A DNA stretch of 64,000 nt from Paraburkholderia sp. BL21I4N1. Lineage in GTDB: Bacteria; Pseudomonadota; Gammaproteobacteria; Burkholderiales; Burkholderiaceae. Under the pieces are notes generated by a model. That model had not been told where the DNA came from, searched no databases, and worked only from the letters and a program-made list of their open reading frames with translations. How positions within the stretch are numbered: the first letter of the stretch is position 1; every line of letters starts with the position of its first letter. Position numbers and translations under genes: made by a program. The stretch covers positions 1-64,000 of the forward strand of contig NZ_PVEN01000020.1 in the NCBI RefSeq assembly GCF_002973525.1, read 5' to 3'. Shown here piece by piece: positions 26,394-35,784 of the stretch.

Positions 26394-28370
26394 TCAGTCG
26401 CCGACCGTTCGCCATGCACAGACATCGCCGGTTTTTAGCTGCGCGTGGCCGATTACGAAATCCGCATGGGCGGGTGCGGGCGCTTGCGCGAGTTCCGGGC
26501 CGAAGTTGAACGCGAACGTCAATTCGCCACGGCGGCGAATCCGCACGCCGTCGGGCAGTCGTTGCGTGGCGATACCGGCTTGCCGTGCCGCATTAGCCAG
26601 CACCTCGCGATGCAACGCATGCGATAACCAGCCCGCGATGTAGCGCACGTTGCCGTGCGAGAGAATCGCCGGCCATGCGTCGTCGAACCGCGCTTCGATG
26701 CGAGTCTCGCCATTGGCGCGAACATGCTCGCGCCAATGCAGCGCCACGCCATCCGTGTCGCCGATCGACAGCGCCGGCGTGAGCGTGGGACGCAGCGTTT
26801 CGACTTCGAGCACCTGGATCGGTAGAACACGCTGCAGTACACCAGGCGGTAAGGTCGGCGGAATCGCGAACAGGTTCGTTTTCGAGCCGCTGCGCGGTCC
26901 GAATACCCATTGCGCGGTGCTGCGTTCGACCTGATCGACCAGCGCGTCGTCGATCACGGCAAGGCTCGGCACGACCACCAGGCGATACGCCGAAAGATCC
27001 GCATTGCGCGGCACAATATCGACGTCGAGCCCCAATTCGCGCAGCGACTCGTAATAGTCGAACGCCAGCGTCTGGTAGTCGAAGCTTTTGCCATGACGCT
27101 GAATCTCGAACATCCATTGCGTCTCGTAATCGAATACCACGGCGACGGGCGCGCGCGCAGCCGCACCGAGTGCCGACAACGCCGGGGTCGCCGCAATCTC
27201 GCGCGCCGCCTGCCGCACTTCCAGGCCCCCCGGCGACAATTCGTCGTTCGGCAGATTGAGGCCCGAATGCATCTGCTCCTGCGCATACGGACACTGGCGC
27301 CAGCGGAAATACGACACCAGTTCCGCGCCGTGCGCGAACGCCTCGTACGCCCAGAGCCGGACCATGCCTTTCGCGGGCACGGGATTCCACGGCGCCCAGT
27401 TGACCGGTCCCGCCTGCTGCTCCATTACCCAGAAACGGCCCCGGCCGATGGCGCGGTAGCGGTCGTGATCGAATGCCGACACATCGGGATGCGCGGTCCG
27501 TGCGTAGCGCGCCTTCTGCTCGTCGGGCAGCGCGATCGACTCGGTGCGGGCGATCGGATAGCTGTCCCATGCAGCAACGTCGAGCGCATCGCCTTCGGCG
27601 AAACGGTAGTGATCGAAGGTCGTAAAAAAACCCATGAAGTTGTGCAGCAGATCCGCGTCGGGCGCATGCTGCCGCAACACATCGATCTGCTCGCAATGGA
27701 AGCTCGCCACTTCGTCGGACATGAAGCGGCGGAACTCGATCAGATGGATCGGATTGGCGTCGGTGGGGGTGAGATTCGGCAGGCCGATCGCGTCGAACGA
27801 CGCATACTCCATGCTCCAGAACACATTGCCCCAGGCGTCGTTCAACGCGCCGACGGTCCCATAACGTAGATGCAGCCAACGCTGAAAACGCGCCAGCGCC
27901 GCAGCGGAATAACTCGGCACGGTATCGTGACAGCCAAGTTCGTTATCGGTCTGCCACGCTACGATAGAAGGATGGCGCCCATAACGCACCGCCATCGCGC
28001 CGACGATCCGCACGCATTCGCGCCGGTAGGTGTCGCTCGAAATATCGTAATGACGGCGCGAGCCGAAGTTCCAGCGCGTGCCGTCGGCGCGCACCGGCAG
28101 CACGTCCGGATACGTGTCGATCAGCCATTTCGGCGGCGACGCGGTCGGCGTGCCGAGCACTAGCTTCAGCCCCGCCGCCGCCAGCACGGCGACGGCTTCG
28201 TCGAGCCATGCCCACTCGAATTCACCGGCGCGCGGTTCCATCCGGCTCCACGCGAATTCGGCGATCCGCACGTGCGTGATGCCGAGTTCGACCATCCGCC
28301 TTGCGTCGTCGGCCCACATCGAGCGGGGCCACTGTTCCGGGTAATAGCAAACACCAAGTTGCATGAACAT
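26394..28370 (-). CDS. Beta-galactosidase, glycoside hydrolase family 42
   Basis: The 658-residue enzyme has the GH42 layout: a TIM barrel (1 to about 390), a trimerisation domain and a small C-terminal domain. The acid/base is Glu144 in QTDNELG and the nucleophile Glu317 in WVMEQQAG. There is no signal peptide, so it acts on galactosides already imported. It is the last gene of the ABC import operon, 31 bases after a permease. GH42 enzymes prefer plant- and galactan-derived beta-galactosides more than lactose. Confidence 0.93.
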   Translation of the reverse strand: MFMQLGVCYYPEQWPRSMWADDARRMVELGITHVRIAEFAWSRMEPRAGEFEWAWLDEAVAVLAAAGLKLVLGTPTASPPKWLIDTYPDVLPVRADGTRWNFGSRRHYDISSDTYRRECVRIVGAMAVRYGRHPSIVAWQTDNELGCHDTVPSYSAAALARFQRWLHLRYGTVGALNDAWGNVFWSMEYASFDAIGLPNLTPTDANPIHLIEFRRFMSDEVASFHCEQIDVLRQHAPDADLLHNFMGFFTTFDHYRFAEGDALDVAAWDSYPIARTESIALPDEQKARYARTAHPDVSAFDHDRYRAIGRGRFWVMEQQAGPVNWAPWNPVPAKGMVRLWAYEAFAHGAELVSYFRWRQCPYAQEQMHSGLNLPNDELSPGGLEVRQAAREIAATPALSALGAAARAPVAVVFDYETQWMFEIQRHGKSFDYQTLAFDYYESLRELGLDVDIVPRNADLSAYRLVVVPSLAVIDDALVDQVERSTAQWVFGPRSGSKTNLFAIPPTLPPGVLQRVLPIQVLEVETLRPTLTPALSIGDTDGVALHWREHVRANGETRIEARFDDAWPAILSHGNVRYIAGWLSHALHREVLANAARQAGIATQRLPDGVRIRRRGELTFAFNFGPELAQAPAPAHADFVIGHAQLKTGDVCAWRTVGD

Positions 28371-28401
28371 ATCTCGTGAGTAGTTGAAGACGGGCCGGCG
28401 T

Positions 28402-29253
28402 TCAGCCTTTGCTCGCACCGAAGGTCAGGCCGGCGACGAAGTGCTTCTGCATCAGGAAGAACATCAGCACGGAAGGCAGCGCGGCCAGGACCGAACCGGC
28501 GGCGACCAGATTCCATGCCGTCGTCCATTGCCCCTTGAGCGCGGCGACGCCCACGGTGATCGGCGCGGCGTCGTCGCCCTGCGTGAGGCACAGTGCCCAG
28601 AAGTAGTCGTTCCAGACGAACGTGAAGACGAGAATGCCGAGCGCGGCGAGCGCCGGCCGGATCAGCGGCAGCACGATGCGCCAGTAGATGGTCCATTCGC
28701 TCGCGCCTTCCACGCGCGCGGCTTCGATCATTTCGAATGGCAACTGCTTGATGAAATTGCGCAGAAACAGCGTGCAAAACCCGGTCTGGAACGACACATG
28801 AAAAATCACCAGCGCCCACACGCTATTGAACAGGCCGACTTTCAACGCCATGTCGCGCACCGGAATCATCAGAATCTGGATCGGCACGAAATTGCCCGCG
28901 ACGAACGCGAACAACACCGCCGTGTTGCCGGGAAAACGATAGGTGGCGAGAGCGAAACCCGCCATGGACGCCAGCACGATCGCGCCGAGCACCGAAGGCA
29001 CGGTAATCAGCACGCTATTGGCGAAGTAATGCAGCATCGGCGTTTGCGTGAGGGCCGTGCCGTAGTTTTCGATTAACGCAAAGTGTTTCGGCCAGCCCCA
29101 GTAATCGCCTTGCGACAATTCATCGGACGAGCGGATCGACGTAACGAGCACGGCGAGCATGGGCAGCAGCCAGATCAGCAACGCGATCGGCAGCGACACT
29201 TTATAAAGCGTGCGATTAAGTGGTTTCCAGCGTTCGACGGGAAGCGGATACAT
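28402..29253 (-). CDS. Carbohydrate ABC transporter permease, MalG type
   Basis: The 283-residue protein has six membrane segments and the EAA loop (EAARVEGASEWTIYWRIVLP at about 190-210) that docks with the ATPase. It belongs to the MalG/UgpE side of sugar importers. The ATG at 29253 has an excellent AGGAGGT site. It sits between the MalF-type permease and the beta-galactosidase. Confidence 0.93.
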   Translation of the reverse strand: MYPLPVERWKPLNRTLYKVSLPIALLIWLLPMLAVLVTSIRSSDELSQGDYWGWPKHFALIENYGTALTQTPMLHYFANSVLITVPSVLGAIVLASMAGFALATYRFPGNTAVLFAFVAGNFVPIQILMIPVRDMALKVGLFNSVWALVIFHVSFQTGFCTLFLRNFIKQLPFEMIEAARVEGASEWTIYWRIVLPLIRPALAALGILVFTFVWNDYFWALCLTQGDDAAPITVGVAALKGQWTTAWNLVAAGSVLAALPSVLMFFLMQKHFVAGLTFGASKG

Positions 29254-29272
29254 GACACGAACCTCCTGAAAA

Positions 29273-30178
29273 TCAGTGTTCTTCGCGCAGCATGCGGCGC
29301 AGATGGAACACGATGTAGACGAGCATGATGGCGAACAGCACGACGGCAATCGCCGCGGAATAGCCTTCGCGGTAGTACTTGATCGCCTGGTCGTACATGT
29401 AATAGGCGAGCACCGTGGAGCTGTCGAACGGGCCGCCGCCGCTCATCACCGCGATCAGGTCGAAGCTGCGCAGCGCACCGATCACGGTCAGCACGACCGC
29501 CATGAAAGTGGCGGGCCGCAATTGCGGCAGGATCACGTGCCAGAGCAAACGCACGCCCTTCGCGCCTTCCATGCGCGCCGCCTCGACCACTTCCGGATTG
29601 ATGCCGGTGAGACCGGTGAGATACAGCACCATGCAGAACGGCGTTTGCGGCCACAGCGCGGCGAAGATGATGCCGAACGTCACCGTATGCGGATCGCCGA
29701 GTACCGGGATGCCATGACCGACAATCAGGCGCAGCAGGCCAAACCCCGGATCGTAGAACCAGCTGAACACGAGCCCCACCACCACGCCGGAGAGCACGAA
29801 CGGCGCGAAGAACAGCGACTTCACCACCCGCATGCCGCGCATGTGCTGGTTCAGATACAACGCGAACAGCAGGCCGAGCGGCGGCGCGAGCAGGAACAGC
29901 GCGAGCCAGATCAGATTGTTTTTCAGCGCCGTGTAGAACGTGTCGGCCTGGAACAGTTCGATGTAGTTGGCCAGCCCCGCGAAAGTCTTCGGCGTCATGC
30001 CGTCCCAGTGATAAAAGCTGAGCGAAATGCTGCTGAAGATCGGATAAACCACGCACAGGCAAAACAACGCACAGCCCGGCAACAGGAAGAAAAACGCGGC
30101 GCGATGCTGATGACGCCGCGTCGTCGAGACGTGACGGTGCCGCGCCGCGGGTAAGCGGCGCGCTGCGGATTGAGACAT
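29273..30178 (-). CDS. Carbohydrate ABC transporter permease, MalF/UgpA type
   Basis: The 301-residue protein has six membrane segments and an EAA loop (EAARMEGAKGVRLLWHVILP). It forms the channel together with the permease encoded 19 bases downstream. The start at 30178 (MSQSAARR) is chosen because the preceding in-frame residues overlap the intergenic region after the binding-protein gene. Confidence 0.92.
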   Translation of the reverse strand: MSQSAARRLPAARHRHVSTTRRHQHRAAFFFLLPGCALFCLCVVYPIFSSISLSFYHWDGMTPKTFAGLANYIELFQADTFYTALKNNLIWLALFLLAPPLGLLFALYLNQHMRGMRVVKSLFFAPFVLSGVVVGLVFSWFYDPGFGLLRLIVGHGIPVLGDPHTVTFGIIFAALWPQTPFCMVLYLTGLTGINPEVVEAARMEGAKGVRLLWHVILPQLRPATFMAVVLTVIGALRSFDLIAVMSGGGPFDSSTVLAYYMYDQAIKYYREGYSAAIAVVLFAIMLVYIVFHLRRMLREEH

Positions 30179-30244
30179 GGGTCGGGCCTCGTCGAAGATC
30201 GAAGGCAAGCGCCGGCCGTTGCTGCGCCGCCGGCGCTTAGGGAC

Positions 30245-31498
30245 TTACTTCTGGTAGATGCGTTTGCGAGTCGCTTCGAGGCGCACGAGCACGGCGTCGA
30301 GTTGCGACGGATCGCTATAGAACTGCTGCATCGCTTTCATGCCTTCGTCGGCCATTTCCTTCTGCATGTCGCGATCGTAGAACTGCGCGATGCCGCCCTT
30401 CGTGTTCGCGAGCGTCTGGAAACCGACCTTGGAAATCGCGTCTTCCGGCTCGGCCGATTGACTGTTCGACGGCAGTTGGCCCCAGCCCTTCGCGAGATCC
30501 GCGTTGATCTGCGGCTGTTCCATGAAGGCCAGCAGCTTGCGGGCGTCGGCCTTGTTCTTCGCTTTGGCAGGGATCAGCAGTACGTTGACCGGACCGTCTT
30601 CGGCCATCGGCACGCTGGCGTCGATCACCGGGAAGCGGAAGAAGCCGGTTTGCGGTTTGATCGACGGCGGAATGCTCGCGGAGAAGAACGTGCCCATCAG
30701 CATCATCGACGCCTTGCCGTTCACGAGAAACGGCGCGATCGAATCGAGGTCGTACGAGAGCGCGTTGTCGATGAAATAGTGATCGTCGATCAGCGTCTTC
30801 CACGCGGTGTAGACCTTCCTCACGCGCGCGTCGGTGTACGGAATTTCACCCGCCATCAATTGCTGATGAAACGCGTTGCCGTTGATCCGCAAATCGAGGT
30901 AGTCGAACCAGGCGGCCAGCGTCCAGCTATCGCGCGCGGCTACCGCGATCGGCGCCACGCCGCTCGCCTTCAGCTTCTTGCAGGCGTCGAGAAACTCGTC
31001 CCAGGTCTTCGGCTCGCCTTTGACGCCGGCCTTGTCGAACAGATCCTTGCGATAGAAGAACCCGTACGCGTCGTAGCCGAGCGGCGCCGCGTACTGTTTG
31101 CCCTTATACGTGGACGCTTCCTTGACCGACGCGTATTGCTGCGACCAGCCGTTCTTCGTCCAGTCGGGCGACAGGTCTTCGAGCAGGCCACGTTGCGCGT
31201 AATAGGCCATCCGCTCGCCGTCGTGCCACGACACGACATCGGGCGGATCGGTGGCGAGCCAGCCGCCCATCTGCACCTTGTACGCCTCTTCGGTGATGTA
31301 GGTCACCTTGAGATCGACGTCGGGATTCGCTTTCTTGAACTTGTCGAACGCGTCCTGCCAGGTCGAACGCTGGTTGCCGCGCGCCGAGACGTTGACGTTG
31401 AGCGTGGCGGCACCGGCTGTGGCGCAACAGAGTGTGCCCGCAACCAAAGCGGCTGCGATCGACAGTTGCGCAAGACGGCGAAGGCGTAGAGCAATCAT
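30245..31498 (-). CDS. Periplasmic sugar-binding protein (family 1 solute-binding)
   Basis: The 417-residue precursor has a signal peptide ending at AGAA, followed by a family 1 sugar-binding protein (TYITEEAYKVQMGGWLATD region). It delivers the ligand, probably a beta-galactoside or galactosyl oligosaccharide given the GH42 enzyme, to the MalFG-type permeases. An AAGGAG site precedes the ATG. Confidence 0.92.
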   Translation of the reverse strand: MIALRLRRLAQLSIAAALVAGTLCCATAGAATLNVNVSARGNQRSTWQDAFDKFKKANPDVDLKVTYITEEAYKVQMGGWLATDPPDVVSWHDGERMAYYAQRGLLEDLSPDWTKNGWSQQYASVKEASTYKGKQYAAPLGYDAYGFFYRKDLFDKAGVKGEPKTWDEFLDACKKLKASGVAPIAVAARDSWTLAAWFDYLDLRINGNAFHQQLMAGEIPYTDARVRKVYTAWKTLIDDHYFIDNALSYDLDSIAPFLVNGKASMMLMGTFFSASIPPSIKPQTGFFRFPVIDASVPMAEDGPVNVLLIPAKAKNKADARKLLAFMEQPQINADLAKGWGQLPSNSQSAEPEDAISKVGFQTLANTKGGIAQFYDRDMQKEMADEGMKAMQQFYSDPSQLDAVLVRLEATRKRIYQK

Positions 31499-31618
31499 CT
31501 TGTGTCTCCTTGACTACTTTGTTGGCTGACAGCAAGCGGCTGGCAGCGATGTAACCCGCTCTGTGGCGGAATCTGGTTTGGCGAGCGTCGTGCCTGGTGC
31601 CTGGTTCGTGCTTCGGCT

Positions 31619-32758
31619 CTATGCGGCGATCCGTTCGGGTTCGAAGCTGCTGCGCCGCAAGGCGACGCCGTCCGCGTCGAACAGATGGCAGGCGGCGGAC
31701 GGAACGTGAATGCGAATGCGTTCGCCCGAGCCGATCGGCGTATCACCTGGCGCCTTCGCAACCAGCGAGCCGCTCGCGTGATCCGCGTGAATATAGCTGT
31801 GCTCGCCGAGGCGTTCCGACAGTACCGTCGTGCATTGGATCGACTGTTCTTCGCCGTCGAGACACACATGCTCGGGCCGCACGCCGAGCGTGACCGGCTG
31901 GCCGCGCTGCAAGCGCTGGCCGTCTACTTGCGCGAGCAACTTCTCACCGCTTTGCGCGAGCGTCACGCACACGCGGCCAGGCTCGATCGACTCGACCACG
32001 GCGTCGATGAAATTCATGCGCGGCGAGCCGATGAAACCCGCCACGAAGCGCGACTTGGGATGGTGATACAACTCGAGCGGCGCACCGCTTTGCGCGACGC
32101 TGCCGAAACGCTCCGCGTCCGCCCCGGCGTGCAACAACACGATGCGGTCGGCGAGCGTCATCGCCTCGACCTGATCGTGCGTCACATAAACCACGCTCGC
32201 ATTGGCAAAGCGCTGATGCAAACGGGCGATTTCGACCCGCGTCTGACCGCGCAACGCGGCGTCGAGATTGGACAGCGGTTCGTCGAACAGGAACACGCCG
32301 GGTTCGCGCACAATCGCGCGGCCGATCGCTACGCGCTGACGTTGACCGCCCGACAACGCTTTCGGATAGCGCTCCAGAAACGCGTCGAGTTGCAGAATGC
32401 GCGCGGCCTCCCGCACCTTGCTGTCGATCACGGCCTTGGGTTGCTTCGCGAGTTTCAGGCCGAACGCCATGTTGTCGAACACGGTCATGTGCGGAAACAG
32501 CGCGTAGCTCTGAAACACCATCGCCACGCCGCGTCCCGCAGCGGGCACGTCGTTCATCAAACGCCCGCCAATGTGCAACTCGCCTTCGCTCAAATCCTCG
32601 AGACCGGCGATCATTCTCAGCAAGGTCGACTTGCCGCAACCCGATGGTCCGAGAAACACACAAAACTCATGCTGGGCGATCTCCAGATTCACCCGCCGAA
32701 TTACCGGCGGATGCTCACCGTACGACTTCTGCACGTTCGTCAAACGAATTGCCGCCAT
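31619..32758 (-). CDS. Sugar ABC transporter ATP-binding protein, MalK/UgpC type
   Basis: The 379-residue protein has Walker A GPSGCGKS at 37-44, LSGGQ at 135-139, Walker B ending D159-E160, and a C-terminal TOBE regulatory domain (about 235-370). It is the first gene of the operon. Its ATG lies 14 bases from the nearer LacI-type operator, so repressor binding would block this promoter. Confidence 0.93.
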   Translation of the reverse strand: MAAIRLTNVQKSYGEHPPVIRRVNLEIAQHEFCVFLGPSGCGKSTLLRMIAGLEDLSEGELHIGGRLMNDVPAAGRGVAMVFQSYALFPHMTVFDNMAFGLKLAKQPKAVIDSKVREAARILQLDAFLERYPKALSGGQRQRVAIGRAIVREPGVFLFDEPLSNLDAALRGQTRVEIARLHQRFANASVVYVTHDQVEAMTLADRIVLLHAGADAERFGSVAQSGAPLELYHHPKSRFVAGFIGSPRMNFIDAVVESIEPGRVCVTLAQSGEKLLAQVDGQRLQRGQPVTLGVRPEHVCLDGEEQSIQCTTVLSERLGEHSYIHADHASGSLVAKAPGDTPIGSGERIRIHVPSAACHLFDADGVALRRSSFEPERIAA

Positions 32759-32771
32759 GCTGGCCTCCGTG

Positions 32772-32789
32772 AATTTAACCGCTTAAATT
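32772..32789. promoter_or_regulatory. LacI-family operator 1
   Basis: AATTTAACCGCTTAAATT is a pseudo-palindrome with seven-base arms and the central CG expected for LacI-family repressors. It lies 14 bases upstream of the ABC ATPase ATG. Confidence 0.8.
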
Positions 32790-32827
32790 TTCGAAAAAAA
32801 TAAACGGCCAGACCTTGTGCGGTAGGC

Positions 32828-32843
32828 ATTTAATCGCTTAAAT
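32828..32843. promoter_or_regulatory. LacI-family operator 2
   Basis: ATTTAATCGCTTAAAT repeats the same design as operator 1 (ATTTAA, three-base-spaced central CG, TTAAAT). The centres are 55 bases apart, near five helical turns, which would allow one repressor to bridge both. Confidence 0.78.
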
Positions 32844-32962
32844 TCGGATTCGAGGGAAAAAGTCATGATGAGTGTCTCCGCTGTGTTTTTTGCAAAGTTA
32901 TCAACGCCGCCGTCGGCCTGCAACATTTGAATCGCATTCCCTGAATTTGGGATAACAAGACT

Positions 32963-33979
32963 ATGGTCACCCTGTCCGAAGTGGCGAAGCGTGCGCACGT
33001 TACCGCCGCCACCGTTTCCAACGTGCTGCGCAATCGCGACAAAGTCCGCCCGGAAACCGCCGAGCGCGTGCTGAAGGCGATCGCCGATCTCGGCTACCGG
33101 CCGAATCTGAATGCCCGCGCACTGGCCGAGGGCCGCTCGTCGACGTTGGCGTTGATGCTGTCGAATATCTCGAACCCGTTCTACCCCGAGTTCGTGCTGG
33201 CCGCCGAACGCGCGGCGCGCAAAGCCGGCCACTTTCTGATGGTCTGCAATACCGACGACGACGCCGAAATTGGCCGCGCGTATCTGAACCAGATCGCGGG
33301 CACGCTCGCGGACGGCGTGCTCGTCATGAACACGGACATCACGATCAATGATCTCTGCGCGTCCGCCACGCACAGCGCGCCGATTCTGCTCGCCATGTGG
33401 GAGCACCCGGAGTCACCGCCCGCGCTGCCCTGCATCGCGGTGGACTTCGCCCGCGCGGGTGAACTGGCCGCGTGGCATCTGCTCGAACTGGGGCATCGCG
33501 ATATCGGCCTGTTGATCGGCGACGGTTGCGGCGGTTTGCAGGACGCGCGTTCGAACGGCTTTCGCGCGGCGATGCGGGCGGCAGGTATCGAAGCCGATGC
33601 GGCCGCCGTGCTGCAGATTCGCGATTCGATCGACGCCGGTTACGCCGCCTGTATGCAGTTGATGTCGAACCGGCCGCAGCTCACGGCGATTTTCGCCACC
33701 AACGACCTGCTCGCGATCGGCGCGGCGCAGGCGTTGATCACGCTGGGCCGCGCGGTGCCGGCGGATGTCTCGGTGATCGGCATCACCGACATTCAGCTCG
33801 CGCATCAGGTGCATCCCGCGCTGACCACGGTCGCGATCCAGACGGCGGCGATCGCGGAGTTGTCGATTGCGAGTTTGATCCGGCTGATCCAGACGCCCCA
33901 CCAGCAACCGTCGATGGTGGTCGCGCCGCCGCCCGAACTGGTGGTGCGCGCATCGACAGGGCCACGACGAACGCGCTGA
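32963..33979 (+). CDS. LacI-family transcriptional regulator of the galactoside import operon
   Basis: The 338-residue protein has the LacI helix-turn-helix at the very N-terminus (TLSEVAKRAHVTAATVSNVL), the hinge helix (NARALAEG) and a sugar-binding core domain. It is divergent from the ABC/GH42 operon, and two matching operators lie between them. It most likely represses the operon, and possibly itself, until the galactoside is present. Confidence 0.92.
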   Translation: MVTLSEVAKRAHVTAATVSNVLRNRDKVRPETAERVLKAIADLGYRPNLNARALAEGRSSTLALMLSNISNPFYPEFVLAAERAARKAGHFLMVCNTDDDAEIGRAYLNQIAGTLADGVLVMNTDITINDLCASATHSAPILLAMWEHPESPPALPCIAVDFARAGELAAWHLLELGHRDIGLLIGDGCGGLQDARSNGFRAAMRAAGIEADAAAVLQIRDSIDAGYAACMQLMSNRPQLTAIFATNDLLAIGAAQALITLGRAVPADVSVIGITDIQLAHQVHPALTTVAIQTAAIAELSIASLIRLIQTPHQQPSMVVAPPPELVVRASTGPRRTR

Positions 33980-34195
33980 GCCTGCAGCAGATCGGTCTTT
34001 GGAGCATCACGTCAGGCCGATTCAGCAGAAAATGCTGTCACGCTGCGAAAAAAACGCGCGCAACACCGTCAACGCCTTTATTGGCGACGTCATCCACGGT
34101 CGTGCGCGCGTAGCATCGAAGCATCGATCGAAGGTACGCGAGCGCGCTGCCGCATGCCTTGATCACATCCAGGGCCACCTTCGAGGAGTCACCCC

Positions 34196-35671
34196 ATGTC
34201 TCTCGCCTTAACGCGCGACGAACTGATCCGCACGCACAATCTGATCGACGGCCAATGGACGGATGCCGCCGACGGCGCGCGCTTCCCGGTCGCCAATCCG
34301 GCCACCGGCGAACGGATCGCCGAGGTCGCGAACAGCGGCGCAGCAGACGCGCGCGCCGCCACCGACGCCGCCGCCCGCGCCTTCCCCGCCTGGCGCGACA
34401 AGCTGCCGCGCGAGCGCGCCGAGTTGCTGCGCCGCTGGCACGCACTGATCGTCGCCAACACCGACGACCTCGCGAAGCTGATGTCGATGGAGCAAGGCAA
34501 GCCGCTCGCCGAAAGTCGCGGCGAAGTCGCGTACGGTGCGTCGTACGTCGCATGGTTCGCCGACGAAGCGACTCGCATCTACGGCGATCTGATTCCGCAG
34601 CAGCAGCGCGGCAAGCGCATGAGCGCGGTGAAGGAACCGCTCGGCGTGGTCGCGGCCATCACGCCATGGAATTTCCCGCTCGCGATGATCGCCCGCAAGA
34701 TCGCGCCCGCGCTCGCGGCGGGTTGCACGGTGGTCGCCAAGCCCGCCGAAGATACGCCGCTCACCGCACTCGCCCTTGCCGCACTCGCTCAGGAAGCCGG
34801 TTTGCCGAAGGGCGTGCTGAACATGCTGTCGGCGTCGCGCGAACAGGGCATTGCCGCGGTCGCGGACTGGCTCGCCGATGCGCGCGTGCGCAAGATCACC
34901 TTCACCGGCTCGACGCCGGTAGGCAAGCATCTGGCGCGTGAATCGGCCGGCACGCTGAAAAAGCTCTCGCTGGAATTGGGTGGCAACGCGCCCTTCATCG
35001 TGTTCGACGACGCCGATCTCGACGCCGCCGTCACCGGCCTGATGGCATCGAAATTCCGCAATGGCGGGCAGACCTGTGTGTGTCCGAATCGCGTCTACGT
35101 GCAGGCGGCCGTTTATGAGCGCTTCGCCGATCTGCTCGCGACGCGCGTCGCGGCCTTGAAGGTTGCGCCCGCAACCGACCCGGACGCGCAGATCGGCCCG
35201 ATGATCAATACGCGCGCCATCGACAAGATCGCGCGCCACGTGGAAGACGCCGTCGCGCACGGCGCGAAAGTGCTGACCGGCGGTAAACGCCTGACCGAAC
35301 TCGGTCCGAACTACTACGCGCCGACCGTCCTCACCGGCGCGCGCGACGACATGATCGTGTGCTGCGAGGAAACCTTCGGCCCGGTGGCGCCGTTGTTCCG
35401 TTTCACCGACGAAGCCGAAGCGCTACGTCTGGCCAACGACACACCGTTCGGACTCGCCGCCTACTTCTATACGCAGGACATAGCGCGTATCGATCGCGTG
35501 GCAAGTGGGCTCGAAGCGGGCGTGATCGGCATCAACGAAGGCGCTGTTTCCAGCGAAGCGGCACCGTTCGGCGGCGTGAAGGAATCGGGCTACGGCCGCG
35601 AAGGATCGAAGTACGGACTCGACGATTACCTGTCGATCAAGTACCTGTGCCAGGGCGGCTTCGATCGCTGA
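34196..35671 (+). CDS. gabD: Succinate-semialdehyde dehydrogenase
   Basis: The 491-residue enzyme has catalytic Cys294 in GGQTCVCPNR, with a second cysteine two residues later as usual in GabD, and Glu260 in LELGG. It oxidises succinic semialdehyde to succinate. The N-terminal half carries GKPLAESRGEV and PWNFP. An AGGAG site precedes the ATG. No GABA aminotransferase is adjacent; the class III aminotransferase at 17.2 kb could be its partner. Confidence 0.9.
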   Translation: MSLALTRDELIRTHNLIDGQWTDAADGARFPVANPATGERIAEVANSGAADARAATDAAARAFPAWRDKLPRERAELLRRWHALIVANTDDLAKLMSMEQGKPLAESRGEVAYGASYVAWFADEATRIYGDLIPQQQRGKRMSAVKEPLGVVAAITPWNFPLAMIARKIAPALAAGCTVVAKPAEDTPLTALALAALAQEAGLPKGVLNMLSASREQGIAAVADWLADARVRKITFTGSTPVGKHLARESAGTLKKLSLELGGNAPFIVFDDADLDAAVTGLMASKFRNGGQTCVCPNRVYVQAAVYERFADLLATRVAALKVAPATDPDAQIGPMINTRAIDKIARHVEDAVAHGAKVLTGGKRLTELGPNYYAPTVLTGARDDMIVCCEETFGPVAPLFRFTDEAEALRLANDTPFGLAAYFYTQDIARIDRVASGLEAGVIGINEGAVSSEAAPFGGVKESGYGREGSKYGLDDYLSIKYLCQGGFDR

Positions 35672-35784
35672 GCGGCCTGATTGATCGGCGGCGTTAGGGC
35701 GAACTTCTCTTCGATGAAACGCGCCCGGCCGCTGCCGACCCGTTATCCTGTACCTACCGGAGATCAGGTATCAGGACAAGCGTG

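Noticed and set aside
26910..27869. 319-codon open frame antisense to the GH42 gene
   Set aside because: Covered by the catalytic domain of the beta-galactosidase; no independent support.
30170..31489. 439-codon open frame antisense to the sugar-binding protein gene
   Set aside because: No domain or ribosome site, biased composition, fully covered by a well-supported gene on the other strand.
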